A DNA stretch of 22,195 nt, from assembly GCA_030674155.1 (NCBI GenBank), contig CM060342.1:10516381-10538575 (forward strand), given 5' to 3'. This DNA is from Stramonita haemastoma (lineage: Eukaryota; Mollusca; Gastropoda; Neogastropoda; Muricidae). Every line of letters begins with the position of its first letter. The stretch's first letter is position 1. This document shows positions 1 to 12,177 of this stretch, in pieces. The translations under genes were made by a program, and so were the position numbers. The notes under the pieces are model-generated. The model made no database searches, had not been told where the DNA came from, and saw nothing but the letters and a program-made list of their open reading frames with translations.

Positions 1-860
1 GTTTTTTTTTAAATCCTTTTTTGAGGGGTTTGAAAGGCAAGAGAAATGTTGTGTGGTGTTTTTTTTTAGGGGGGGGGGGTTGTTTGTTTTTTTAAGAGAG
101 TGTTCCTTTACAAATGCGGACTTGTCAGATTTGATTGCAATGGTTGTTGTGTGGTCACTTACCTTAAGTATTATGGAGAGGAAAAGTTGTTGTTGTTTTT
201 ATAGATATCTGTATTCTTAAGGAGGGCAAGATGCTTTTGTTTTTTACATATGTTTTTCAAGGTAACAGTCAAGGTTGTTTTTGTTTTGATTTGATCTGTT
301 TGGAGTCAGTGACTACTTGTAATCTGTGTGTGTCTTGTGTTTTGACATTTGAGTGGGGTGATTTTGTTGATGTTCATTTTTTTTTGTGGAAGATTGTTTT
401 GTTGTTCTAAGTCATGTTATTGTTTTGAAAGTCATCCATTCTTTTAGAAAAAAAAGTATTTCCTGAAAATGGATATGCATGTACATATAAATGACTGGAC
501 CAACTATATCTTCTTTTTTTTTTTTTTTTAAAGAGGGTTGCGTAAAAGCACAATTTTATGCAGAATGAGGGAGATTTTATGCAAATTATGTATGCAGAAT
601 CTTAAATACTTTTCAGTATTTGTTTGAATCCTTGTGCTCCACATTTTTGCCTTTTTGGTGAAATTTTGTTTTGAAATTCAAAATGTATGGCATCGAAATA
701 AAGTGTTCAGTGCTCCACACAATTATTTGGTTTTTTTTCTGGAAATATTATTTTGAAATCCGAAATGTATGATATTGTTGATTTGTAGAAAAAGGAGTTT
801 GAAAATTGCATTTGCATGAGTGATACACCTCTAAAAGAATTAGAACCCAAAAGAATTTAT
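1..860. other. T-rich non-coding region, no gene seen
   Basis: No convincing reading frame is present. The plus strand is rich in T and TG, with several poly-T runs. One AATAAA hexamer lies at 697-702 and could be the poly(A) signal of a plus-strand gene further left, but nothing else supports this. Two imperfect direct copies of a segment starting TGCTCCACA and ending AAATGTATG lie at about 636-690 and 710-770. Confidence 0.5.
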
Positions 861-1029
861 TGAAAGAAATGTTTGTTCAGAAAAGTATGTTTATTATGCA
901 CAGAAACATTGTGAGCAACAACAAACCAACAGCGTATAGCACGCTCCAAAGACAAAACACTACACATTTTCCTTTAATAGATGGTGTACATATTAGTTAC
1001 TTTTTCTCCCCCATTGGGATGCTGGGAGC

Positions 1030-1375
1030 TTGTCAGTATAAATAACATCCCCACCTTCTGGATATTTTGTGCTAGAAATTTCCTCTTTTCTTTCACTCTC
1101 TTTGTTTCTGCCTTGTTTCTTATCTTCCTATCAGCTCCTTGTGTATTTTAAAAAAAATTAACAAAAAAACAAACAAAAAATCTCCTTGTGTATTTTCTGC
1201 CTCCTTTGTCCATTCTCTTGCCTTTTCTCCAGAAAGACTTAAAAGATAACAATTCTCTCCTACTCTGAAGTCAGATGAGCTGGGCCTGACTTGTCAGGTG
1301 CTTAACAGCAGTGTGACACATTTCCGCTCATATGACAGACAATAGTTGCTGTCTGAGCATTTAGCATAGGAAAAG
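1030..1375 (+). repeat. unnamed interspersed repeat, copy 1
   Basis: This segment matches the reverse complement of about 5585-5880 along most of its length. Shared blocks in the same order include CATCCCCACCTTC, TGTGCTAG, CAGAAAGACTTA, ACAATTCTCTCC, TCAGATG, GGTGCT, CGCTCATATGACAGA and GTCTGAGC. This copy carries an extra A-rich patch with a short local duplication of CTCCTTGTGTATTTT near 1135-1195. No coding frame and no clear tRNA boxes were seen. I do not recognise the family. Boundaries are approximate. Confidence 0.7.
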
Positions 1376-1439
1376 AAGTTGTTTTTTTTGCTCGGCTTCA
1401 GAAAAATCACAAATGGTAATATTGTTGCGTAAAGTGACT

Positions 1440-1795
1440 TTTTAAAAATCTTCACCAGTAAGATGGCTGCATTCCGACTTCAGGGATACAGATGGGAATC
1501 GAACCTACTAGTTGTGCCAGGAATCCTGAGTAACTTCTCTTTTCGGGACACCCCCCCCCCAAAAAAAAACACCCTTCTCTTTTTGATTTTCAACTGTCAT
1601 GGATTCTTTTGACATGCGCAAGTCCATAAGCAATTGGGTCCCACTGGTTTTAGAGTCTCTTCCAAAAGACCTGATGTTCAATTCAATTTTCCCATCAAAC
1701 TGGGAAGAAAGGGCAAGGCTGGGAATCCAGCCCAGAACCTCACAGTTTATGTGTTAGGCAGGTGAATGTCTAACCCATCCTGCCACCTTCTTTCT
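1440..1795. repeat. fragments of the two-headed SINE family
   Basis: Two pieces match the fuller copies at 3040-3455 and 18600-19010. The first, about 1450-1510, carries the words GCATTCCGACTTCAGGGAT and GGGAATCGAACC. The second, about 1655-1790, carries TTCCCATCAAACTGGGAAG, AGCCCAGAACCTCACAGTTTA and a reversed tRNA-like end with GTTAGGCAGG and TGCCACCTT. Read on the minus strand, the right end looks like the head of a tRNA-derived SINE, though its B-box equivalent is degenerate (ATCCAGCCC). Confidence 0.6.
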
Positions 1796-1879
1796 TATCA
1801 GTTACTTTGAAAATAAGGCCATACTTCATGTTCATTTTCAGTGGGATGATTCTAAATGACATTGCTATTTCTGCAAATG

Positions 1880-1914
1880 TATATGTATATATATATAAAT
1901 ATATAAATATATAA

Positions 1915-2008
<94 letters not shown>
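1880..2008. repeat. (AT)n microsatellite
   Basis: Nearly pure AT dinucleotide repeats, interrupted by AAAT units at the left and ending in a short (AC)n run at 2001-2008. The Tyr/Ile-rich reading frames across it are translations of the repeat and not genes. Confidence 0.95.
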
Positions 2009-2009
<1 letters not shown>

Positions 2010-2039
2010 AAATACTAAAGTAAAGAAACAGGAATGTAT

Positions 2040-2780
2040 AATTACACTCATGCTTGCAAATTTGCACGTTAAAGATCCCATAATTCTTGTCAGTGTTTGA
2101 TGGGTTGCAAAAACACATTCACACCCAGCAAACATCCCTGAAGTTGGAAAGAAGAGTTACAGCAACCTGCAGACATGTGTAGGAAAATGAAACAAGAAAT
2201 TGCTATGTAGCGATCAGACACAAACTGACCAAAAGACTTTTTTTAACAAGTGAAAACCACTCCTTTTTGAAAAATTTTGCAGACAACACTTAAGGAAACA
2301 GTTGACACAGTCATGCGCCCATACAATGGCTAATACTTCCAACTGTGTTAAATGGACCAAAAGTGTGGACATGGTTTTTGAAATCAGGACAGGACAAATT
2401 ACTTTTTTTCAGTCGCTGCAGATTTCTCAGTGAAAAACTTTGGGATGCTCACCATGGGGAGAGTACGTCACCGCAAGTGCAGTGCCACCCATTTCTTTTT
2501 ATTAAAATTGTCCTGTCTGCATGTGTATACTTTCTGAATGGTTTTTTTCTTCAGAACTTTTGCCAGGAACAACTCTCTTGTTGCTGGGGGTTCTTTTACG
2601 TGCACTGATGCGTATTGCACACGGTACCATAGTTTAATGTCTCATCTAAAAGACTAACACCCAGACCACCACTCAAGATCTAGTGGATGGGGGAAAAGTT
2701 TTGGCACAAATGGGGATCAAACCTGCCCTTAATCATTTTCTTGCCAGATGCTTTACCTATAGACCACCGATCCATGAAAG
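2040..2780 (-). repeat. SINE-like fragments (related tRNA-derived family)
   Basis: Position 2064-2080 holds GCACGTTAAAGATCCCA, a word I associate with animal SINE bodies. From about 2590 to 2775 the text runs through TTCTTTTACGTGCACTGATG, GTCTCATCTAAAAGACTAAC and CCAGACCACCACTCAAG, then ends in a reversed tRNA-like segment whose minus strand reads GGTGGTCTATAGGTAAAGCA with a B-box-like GGTTTGATCCCC. This is a minus-oriented tRNA-derived element distinct from, but similar in build to, the 3040-3455 repeat. The stretch between 2080 and 2590 holds nothing I recognise. Confidence 0.55.
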
Positions 2781-3036
2781 GACAATTGTCAGGTTTTCCA
2801 GGTAAAAAGAAGACAATAGTTTCAGAGAACTCCTACACAGAGGAGTCAAGGTTGTCAATGATCTTACAAATCGCAAATCCAGAATTATGGCAGATAGTAA
2901 TATGACAGAAAGAAACAGATATTTATTTTCAGAGGGGTCAGCTAGTGGTCAGTCCTAAACCCCATGATCCTTGGCTCCGTGCTGACCTTGTGGTCTGTCA
3001 AAGAGGACAGCTGTAATGCAAGGATTTTTTTTGTTT

Positions 3037-3459
3037 TGTTCCATGGCTAGAGCTGTGAGGTTCAGCAATGGTGAGATTTTTGCATATACATGACTGTTTC
3101 CCCCTGCTCCCCCTCCCCCCAACCATTTAGGTAGCCACACTCTGATTTCAGGGATGGCATCTAAACATGTGTTTTCTTGTGTTTTCAAAATTTTATCATT
3201 TGTTCCTACTTGCATGAAATGGCTTATTTTCCGAAAGGCGGAACAGATTTTATCATGTTTGCAAGATATTCTGCATGCATTCACACATGAGGCCTTGGTT
3301 TATAGTCTCATCAGAAGGATTTTAACATATATTTCGATTTTCTAATCAAACTGGGAGGAAACAGCAAGGCTGGAATCGAACCCAGAACCTCTCAGTTTAC
3401 TTGTTAGGCAAACATCTTTTTTTTTTTAGGCGAACGTCTTAACAGCCCTGCTACCTTCT
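3037..3459. repeat. two-headed SINE family, near full-length copy
   Basis: The left end reads GGCTAGAGCTGTGAGGTTCA followed by CAATGGTGAGATTTTTGCAT. The middle carries TGCAAGATATTCTGCATGCA and CATGAGGCCTTGGTTTATAG. The right end carries GGAATCGAACCCAGAACCTC and, after a poly-T interruption, CGAACGTCTTAACAGCCCTG. On the minus strand the right end is a tRNA-like head with a canonical B box, GGGTTCGATTCC. The segment around 3400-3440 looks locally duplicated, with two versions of the GTTAGGCAAACATC/TTAGGCGAACGTC motif separated by about 11 T. Confidence 0.7.
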
Positions 3460-3721
3460 TCCTCGCAATGCAAGGATAAAGGAATTTGCAATCAGTGCAC
3501 ACACACTTAAGTCTTCAGCCTTGAGTGAAAAAAAATTATGTCCACCTCAGCCAATCAGTGATGACCAGAAGCACCTTCTGTTGACACCAGCCAGCAAACA
3601 GTGGGCTGCATTACATGCAAACCATAAAAATTTCTACATTTCTTATACCTTGAAAAGTTTATCTAAACACTGACTACAGTTACCAGTCATTTTTAGAGTG
3701 AATAACTAGTCAAGAAAATGC

Positions 3722-3753
<32 letters not shown>

Positions 3754-4065
3754 GAAGTGAAAAAAAACATTCAGCTTTCACAAAAGTTTCCATTTTGCCC
3801 TCACAATTTTTTTTAATTGGATATAAAAACACGTCAATAAAGGATAGAAAAACAAAACGGTCTTAATCTAGGTACAAATGATATAGCATAGTAAAGGAAA
3901 GGAAACAGAGAAAATGTATTGCTCACAATATAACGGAAAAGAAGACAGCATGATATGCTTGATTCAGACAGAAAAATAGTGAAGAAAACAAAATAACAAG
4001 GCATGACATAACAGTTAATAAAACAAGATAGGGCCACAGCATAAAAGTATAAAAGAAGTGGTCTT
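3460..4065. other. non-coding stretch with poly-A
   Basis: No gene is supported. A run of about 28 A lies at 3725-3752. It may be the tail of a retroposed sequence, but no matching body is recognisable to its left. The remainder is A-rich and unremarkable. Confidence 0.5.
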
Positions 4066-4076
4066 ATGATCTATCC

Positions 4077-4077
<1 letters not shown>

Positions 4078-4121
<44 letters not shown>

Positions 4122-4240
4122 CATGTGTGTGTGTGTGTGTACTCTGTGTGTGTGTACTCTGTGTGTGTGTACTCTGTGTGTGTGTACTCTGTGTGTGTGT
4201 GTGTACTCTGTGTGTGTGTGTGTTACTCTGTGTGTGTGTG
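4078..4240. repeat. (GT)n microsatellite grading into a GT/ACTCT minisatellite
   Basis: Pure GT repeats (4079-4114) pass through a TATGTGTACATG interruption into about six tandem units made of a GT run plus ACTCT, spaced about 15 bases apart at first and lengthening at the right. Overlapping Cys/Val and Thr/His reading frames here are translations of the repeat. Confidence 0.9.
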
Positions 4241-4650
4241 AATATAAGTGACACCTACATATTAAAATGTTGGTCTGTTGCAAGAAATCATGGAACATAT
4301 TTGTATCAACTGCAAGACTTCAGCATCACAGAAACCACCTTGTATAGTGACCCAGAAAGGTGCATAGGATCAACCATTATGATTGTCTGTTAAAAGACAA
4401 CAAAGTGGCATGTGTGGGGAACTCTGTACATAAGGAATGCCCTGCCATGTACGCCAATAAAACAGTTCTTGATTCTAGAATTAAGGAGACCTAAGGACAA
4501 ATCTTTCCTCGGAAAAGCAGAAATTTGCAGTCAAGCACTGAAAATACAAAAAATGTTATTTCTGTGGAAAAGGGGAAAAACTGGCCGAGAAATCAAAAAG
4601 ATATTCATATGGTGCCACTGGAAAACTGATACCTATTAGGACCATGCTGT
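4240..4650. other. non-coding, nothing recognised
   Basis: Short open frames occur (for example 4412-4639) but none has a recognisable domain, a splice-consistent extension or family similarity. I see no repeat signature here. Confidence 0.4.
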
Positions 4651-4655
4651 TTCAG

Positions 4656-4818
4656 CATGAAGAGTGAAGGGGGGGATAGGGGAGGAGAGAGATGGGGAAG
4701 AGGGAGGGAGGATGGGGAAGAGGGGGGAGGGATGGTGGGGGGAAGGGAGTGGGGGAAGGGAGTAGGTGGTGGAGGGGGAATGTGGGGGGAGAAGGAAGGT
4801 GTGGGGGGGGGGGAGAGT
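4656..4818 (+). repeat. polypurine (G/A-rich) tract
   Basis: About 160 bases are almost entirely G and A, with only scattered T, ending in a run of about ten G. There are many G runs of three or more, suitable for G-quadruplex or triplex structures. The Pro/Ser/Leu-rich minus-strand frames here come from base composition. Confidence 0.85.
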
Positions 4819-5109
4819 AGTTTTGTACTGACTGAAAATTATACTTGGTTTGAACCCTTGGGTCACTAATTTTAGGAGGGTGGGTAAGCAAATAAGTTTT
4901 AACAACCACCAGAATGTATCAAACATGTTCTTTGCATAATATGAATGCATTTTTGAGTGTTTAAAATCATTGCACTCATAATGATTGCACAATGTTGAAA
5001 TTTTGCTGCCTACAGTAATGTTATCTGTGAACTTTTCTCAAATTTGCAAACCAGAAGTGCAATTACATTAGTTTTCCCCCAATAAAAAGGAGTTGGGTCG
5101 TTGGAGTAT

Positions 5110-5116
5110 TCTCTCT

Positions 5117-5194
<78 letters not shown>

Positions 5195-5199
5195 CTCCT

Positions 5200-5282
<83 letters not shown>
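5110..5282. repeat. (CT)n-(CA)n compound microsatellite
   Basis: About 90 bases of CT repeats with a few CCT phase slips are joined directly to about 75 bases of CA repeats, followed by TATATC. Ser/Leu, Thr/His and Cys/Val frames are repeat translations. Confidence 0.95.
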
Positions 5283-5584
5283 CAGAATCATTCGCGGGAC
5301 TTTTTTTCCAATTCAATACAGGGTTGTTTTTCTTTCATTAAGTACAATTCTATGTTTATATTGTTCTGTATCCAGCCAGGCCTTGTTTGCCAGACTGTCA
5401 GGAACACGTAATGGGGAGGCAATACTGATGCTAAATATAAGGTGGCTTTGTCCATGCTAGTTAGTTGACCTAGTTGGCCTCGTAACTGTGATTGACAGGA
5501 TGGAGAAATCCATTCAAAGTTGAGCAAACAAAATTATTTTCTGACTTTCCCCAGCCAGTCACACATTCATTCTCCTTCCTTTGT

Positions 5585-5880
5585 TGAACGCTCAGACGGC
5601 TACCATTCTTATCTGTCATATGAGCGAAAATAACTTGTGCCATTCAGCACCCGACAATTCGGGCCAAACGCATCTGATTTTGGCATGGGAGAGAATTGTT
5701 TTCTTTTAGGCCTAAGTCTTTCTGGGAAAAAAAGACAGGAGAGTGGACCAAGAAAGAATATTATATGATATAGACAAGAAGGAGGTGATAGGAAAAACGA
5801 GAACAAGGCATAACCAAAGGCAGGGAATTCCTAGCACAGAATTTCCTGAAGGTGGGGATGCAGTTTATAGGGATATACCT
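5585..5880 (-). repeat. unnamed interspersed repeat, copy 2 (inverted)
   Basis: The reverse complement of this stretch is collinear with 1030-1375. Its CGCTCAGACGG and CATATGAGCG segments near 5590-5627 form the best conserved end. CGCTCA at about 5589 and TGAGCG at about 5622 are a 6-base inverted pair that could close a hairpin. The copy lacks the A-rich insertion of copy 1. No reading frame is conserved between copies. Confidence 0.7.
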
Positions 5881-5964
5881 CTGGCATCTCCACAGGAAGC
5901 ATAGTCATTTAAAAGTTGGTTTTGTTTTTTGGTCTTTTTTTAATTTTATAGATTTACTGTAGTC

Positions 5965-6440
5965 AAGAATGGGATGGGATGGCTCAGTGGTCAGAACACT
6001 AGCTCTCCCAAGTTTAAGTAGTGTTGAGGGTTGTTGCCTCCTGGATAAGTGACTGCTTGCATGCCTCACAGCGGTCAGTTTCCCCCACTTTGAGCTCCTC
6101 TCGGCTGCTAATTAATCCATCCCATCCCAGCCCAGATTGAGCCCACTGGTGCGATTTATAACAGTAACTGGCCACACTTGGATTAGGTAAAAGGAAGGGG
6201 TGTGCTAAATTTAGCACACTTGACTGAGTGATGTTGGATTTATGTGCTGTGGCCTTGGCTTCAGTACAGTCCCTCAGTTCACCCAGCAGTAAATAGGTAC
6301 CTGCCCTCTTTACAGACAGGGAAGATAAACCAGCTAGGAAGAGGGGATGGGTGCCACCCAAAACAAAAAATGCTGGCCCCTAGAGAAGTTGAAGTCTCTG
6401 ACACCTTGCTCCCCAACGACCACATTAGTTAGGGCAACAC
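5965..6440 (+). repeat. tRNA-derived SINE (second family)
   Basis: The left end carries a good Pol III A-box, TGGCTCAGTGG (5980-5990), followed about 40 bases on by a degenerate B-box-like GAGGGTTGTTGCC. The body contains GTTCACCCAGCAGTAAATAG and GGTACCTGCC, words I know from invertebrate SINEs. A perfect 20-base palindrome sits at 6200-6219. GGGATGGGATGG (5971-5982) is repeated inverted at 6117-6128. Ends are approximate and no target-site duplication was found. Apparent frames across it are not genes. Confidence 0.65.
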
Positions 6441-6900
6441 AAGTTAAGACCGCTGTTTGTGTTCCTACACACATGACTATGCACACGTTTGTTGGGGTTG
6501 GGAGCTAGAGGATGACAAGGAAATGACAGACTAGAAATCTTGCTGATAAAAAAAAAAAAAATCAAACCTTCCAAATTTGACCAAATTACCATAATGTGAG
6601 TTCAGGAGCTAGCCTTTCACTCTGAAATATGCTTTTGGATCCGAAAATAAGTGTTGTATTAGTATATAAGTTGTAACGAAAAGCAAGGACAAAAATGCCC
6701 CCCCCCCCCCCCCCCTCTCCCCAAAAAGAAAAGAAAAAAATAAACAAAAGAATAAATGAAAACAAATTGCTTTTTCAGGACTACTTGGCATAAGCCTTTT
6801 TCTTTACCCCCCCCCCCCTTCTTCCCCAAACAATCATGCGATGTGTTTTGTTGGGTTTTTTATTATTTATTTTATTTTTTTTTTTTAGACCTAAAAAAGT
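6440..6900. other. non-coding, homopolymer-rich
   Basis: Holds poly-A (about 6547-6560), two poly-C runs (about 6698-6715 and 6807-6818) and T-rich DNA. No gene is seen. Confidence 0.5.
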
Positions 6901-7071
6901 CTTGTAAAGAGCAAAGACATTCCGGAATTGAATCCTTCGGAATTTCCTACATCACCCGGAAGCTGCTAATGGACTATGGCCTATTTGTTTGTTCTGTCAA
7001 TTTCCGGTGCACATGGTTCATACAATCTTGTACGGCTCATCGGTTTGTGTGAACCTACAAATACGTTGAAG
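6900..7071 (+). promoter_or_regulatory. probable TATA-less promoter/5' UTR of ZNHIT3
   Basis: Upstream of the ZNHIT3 start there is no TATA box, but two ETS/GABP-type cores are present: ACCCGGAAGC at 6954-6963 and TTTCCGGTGC (inverted core) at 7001-7010. Further GGAA/TTCC cores lie at 6920-6945. Paired ETS sites close to the transcription start are typical of housekeeping promoters in animals. The transcription start itself cannot be read from the sequence. Confidence 0.4.
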
Positions 7072-10542
<3,471 letters not shown>

Positions 10543-10576
10543 GTAAGTGTGGGGAGTTTTTGTTATTGTTGTTGTT

Positions 10577-10676
10577 NNNNNNNNNNNNNNNNNNNNNNNN
10601 NNNNNNNNNNNNNNNNNNNNNNNNNNNNNNNNNNNNNNNNNNNNNNNNNNNNNNNNNNNNNNNNNNNNNNNNNNNN
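10577..10676. other. assembly gap (100 N)
   Basis: Exactly 100 N, the usual placeholder for a gap of unknown length. It follows a GTT-rich run. The missing 3' exons of both ZNHIT3 and FTSJ3 would be expected here or in sequence misplaced by this join. Confidence 0.98.
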
Positions 10677-10719
10677 AAAGACAAATCAAAGCGCTTGCAT
10701 TTGACCTACAGAGCCACAG

Positions 10720-11005
10720 ATCATGCTGCCACCAGGCGCAAAGATCCCCAACTCCAACTCCCCGATTTTTCCTCAGGGATGGTGTCTAAACACGACACCT
10801 GTGTGCATGCTGGTTTGTTATAATTTTGTCATCCGCTCCTACCGGCACACGATGGCCTACTCTTCCGAAAGGTGGAACGGGGTTTTAACGTGTGCGCAAG
10901 ATGTTCTGCGTGCATTCGCACACGGGGCCTCGGTTTTGAGTCTCATCCGAATGACTTTGACATTCAGTTCGATTTTTTCGTCAAATTTTCCTTCTTATAT
11001 GTATT
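10720..11005 (+). repeat. two-headed SINE fragment
   Basis: Carries TCAGGGATGGTGTCTAAACA, CGATGGCCTACTCTTCCGAA, GCGCAAGATGTTCTGCGTGC, ACGGGGCCTCGGTTTTGAGT and GACTTTGACATTCAGTTCGA. It keeps CpGs that are decayed in the other copies, so it looks like one of the younger copies. The right-hand tRNA-like head is absent. Confidence 0.7.
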
Positions 11006-12170
11006 CATTTTGCCCAGGCCAAAAGCTGTGTCAGTGAAAGATCAGGGGTGGGAATTGGCAGAGGCAAAAAAAGCTCAAAACTAAGGGGGTCTGGGCGCAT
11101 GCCCCCCCCCCCCCCCCCCCCCCCCCCCGAACCGGGATTTGCCGGGATTGAATAATTGCCCCCCTTGTATCCCGAACCGGGATTTGCCTAGATTTACACA
11201 CAGTAGATTTCCATCGCGCTGTGACCATCAATAATTGCTACCACATGTCAAAGTTCTTTTCAGGCTAGAAGGAGAAACCCTGTAGAGTGTCTGGAAGTAA
11301 TTATAGCGGCTGGTATGTACTTAGGAGGAGGAAAAGGAGAGCGAGCATGTGTGCCTGACCTGATTTCATGATGGAATGCGAAATCTAGGGGCAGTTTGTG
11401 TTCAGAAAATCCGAATGCACGAGGGTTAAACCATCTCTAGCACTCCCAGGGCCATTTTGAGCTGTTATCTTTTTATGTTAAATATTGGACTTTACCTTAA
11501 TTTTGTTGCTGTCATTTTTTTCTCAACAGAGTCCAGGGTTCCCAGGTGCAGGGCATGAAGCAAAAAAGGACATTCAAAGGACTTGTAAGGACCCCAAGTC
11601 AGTTTAAAAGGACCTTTGCCATCATGAGTTTTATAGAAAACCTTGAAGATCATAACATGCAGGTCTGAAGAGTTTTCCACTCTGCTCAGACCATCTGTTG
11701 CTGTAGTGGTGTTTTTTTTTAAAACAGATTTTCAAATTACACTAAGGAAAGAGTAGCATGTGTGTGCGAGCGCGTGTGTGCGTACATTCGAATTTGCTAA
11801 AACCATAAATTGTTATTGATTGCTTGTGTGTTGTATGAGTCGAATGCAAGCGCTTTGATTTGTTTTTAGAAGATAAAGCACTATATAAATTCCATGTACT
11901 TTTTATATACTATTATTATTATTATTATTATTATGTGAGGAATGAAAAACTCTGTGTGTGTGTGTGTTTCTGTGTTGTGTGTGTGCGTGCGTGCATGTGT
12001 GCGTTTCTGTTTATTGTTTAATGCATGGCTTGCAACCTACCTAAATTCCCCTATTTTGGAGACAGAAATTATTCACACTCACACTGACAACTCCCCTTCT
12101 ATCACATTGTGGTTGATGATAGGAAAAACTGAAAATCTGATCTATAAAAAAAAAAAACTAAAAATTTTTT
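11005..12170. other. repeat debris and poly-C, no gene seen
   Basis: Contains a run of about 27 C (11102-11128), a 15-base direct repeat GAACCGGGATTTGCC at 11129-11143 and 11174-11188, and a retroelement-like 3' tail near 11845-11935 (AAGCGCTTTGATTTG, then AGCACTATATAAATTCCATG, then ATT triplets). A short GT run lies at 11953-11990. I looked for the missing ZNHIT3 and FTSJ3 exons here on both strands and did not find them. Confidence 0.5.
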
Positions 12171-12177
12171 TTTTTAA

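Noticed and set aside
697..702. AATAAA as the end of an upstream plus-strand gene
   Set aside because: No coding exon or downstream element supports it, and the hexamer is expected by chance in AT-rich DNA.
4412..4639. 75-residue plus-strand open frame
   Set aside because: No domain, no splice-consistent neighbours and no family resemblance.
6014..6361. 115-residue minus-strand open frame
   Set aside because: It lies wholly within a tRNA-derived SINE and reads its antisense strand.
10720..11084. Open frames of 70-104 residues right of the gap
   Set aside because: They run through a SINE body whose other copies do not preserve the frame.
11529..11600. Possible ZNHIT3 exon 5 after TTCTCAACAG, since the phase would give LGES
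   Set aside because: After ES the frame reads RVPRCRA and stops, with no match to the conserved C-terminal helices.
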